NCBI GenBank assembly: GCA_017474925.1
Contig: JAFVGN010000034.1
Coordinates: 58,576-122,575 of the forward strand
Source: Prevotella sp.
GTDB taxonomy: Bacteria; Bacteroidota; Bacteroidia; Bacteroidales; Bacteroidaceae
Reading direction: 5' to 3'
Length of the DNA: 64,000 bases
Below the pieces are notes generated by a model. It was given only the letters and a program-made list of their open reading frames with translations, made no database searches and was not told the DNA's origin. This document shows positions 63,685-64,000 of this stretch, in pieces. How positions within the stretch are numbered: the first letter of the stretch is position 1; the number at the start of each line of letters is the position of its first letter. Both the position numbers and the translations under genes were made by a program.

Positions 63685-64000
63685 TCACCCTTCTGCTCCT
63701 CCGCCGCCGCCAGGCAGGCCGCCGCCACCGCCGTTGTCGTCGCCGTTGTCGTCGCCGTTGTCAGGGTCGTTGCCCTCACCGTTCTGGGTGTTGTCACCAG
63801 TGTTGGTGTTGTCACCAGTGTTGGTGTTTTCGCCCTCGCCGTTGCCGTTCTCACCGTTGTGGGTGTTGGTGTTGTCGCCCTCGGGGTCTTCCACGTTACC
63901 CTCGTCGGTCGAGGTCACGCGCTTCACCTCGTTGCCGTCGCGGTCGTAGCAGGTAATCTGCACGGCTGTCTTGGCCAGCTCGTCCTTCAGGTCAACATCA
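63685..64000 (-). CDS. C-terminal part of probable HU-like DNA-binding protein
   Basis: The frame is open from the right edge to the stop at 63685-63687, giving about 104 C-terminal residues. They start DVDLKDELAKTAVQITCYDRDG, a compact domain, then turn into an Asn/Glu/Gly/Asp-rich low-complexity tail with repeated NTNTGD and DNGD, ending in a poly-Gly segment. The identity is inferred from the adjacent smalltalk gene; HU-like proteins with such tails are typical there. The N-terminal domain lies outside the window. Confidence 0.6.
   Translation of the reverse strand, partial: DVDLKDELAKTAVQITCYDRDGNEVKRVTSTDEGNVEDPEGDNTNTHNGENGNGEGENTNTGDNTNTGDNTQNGEGNDPDNGDDNGDDNGGGGGLPGGGGGAEG

Overview
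The window comes from a Bacteroidales genome, most likely Prevotella or a close relative. The evidence is the SusC/SusD-type polysaccharide utilisation locus, the many promoters of the Bacteroidetes type (TTTG, about 19-20 bases, then TAnnTTTG, often TACCTTTGC), a fused SecDF, a short primary sigma factor, a 37-residue 'smalltalk' protein beside a probable HU-like gene, and very weak ribosome binding sites. Species cannot be fixed from the sequence alone.

Layout. 0-5 kb (minus): a sugar-catabolic operon of split transketolase (two genes), an FGGY kinase and a secreted DUF1593 hydrolase. 5-8 kb: a lipid A-type acyltransferase, a GT6-family (ABO-like) glycosyltransferase, a GT2 glycosyltransferase and tRNA-Arg(CCT). 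8-16 kb: MaoC-like hydratase, an SpoU rRNA methyltransferase, SecDF, an EEP-family protein, rhomboid protease, HU and a gluconate 5-dehydrogenase-like SDR. 16-20.4 kb: primary sigma factor, then a tightly overlapping four-gene operon (HPr-kinase-like, S26-like peptidase, PqqD-like, ABC exporter) that looks like a peptide-maturation and export cassette without a visible precursor, then tRNA-Gln(TTG). 20.4-25.4 kb: metK, DUF4271, hemD, rnpA, yidD and tyrS in one run. 25.6-33.6 kb: M16 protease, an Oar-like TonB receptor and a Na/Pi cotransporter. 33.6-47.2 kb: the suf genes, with sufC-sufD separated from sufB by a roughly 10-kb block carrying a compact arabinan locus (SusC, SusD, surface glycan-binding protein, GH43 arabinanase) and repeat-rich noncoding DNA. 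47.2-51.8 kb: infB, nusA and rimP. 52-55.7 kb: a TPP-riboswitch-controlled thiamine uptake operon (TonB receptor, PnuT, thiamine pyrophosphokinase). 55.7-61.1 kb: argS, RNase H, ribD, prmC, recX and a ComF-like gene. 61-64 kb: a secreted alpha-amylase behind a near-perfect LacI-family operator, the smalltalk gene and the C-terminal end of a probable HU-like protein.

The most interesting signals are: (1) families of short intergenic elements, each a degenerate tandem array of 7-10-base purine-rich units joined to a conserved non-repetitive tag, often as inverted pairs, which in places supply the start codons of sufB, sufD and a transketolase gene and in one case lie in frame inside the FGGY kinase; (2) the orphan HPrK-like/S26/PqqD/ABC operon; (3) the split suf operon; (4) the TPP riboswitch with a visible translational switch; (5) a glycan-binding protein with repeated, unassigned beta-type modules. 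All assignments were made by reading the sequence; no database search was run.
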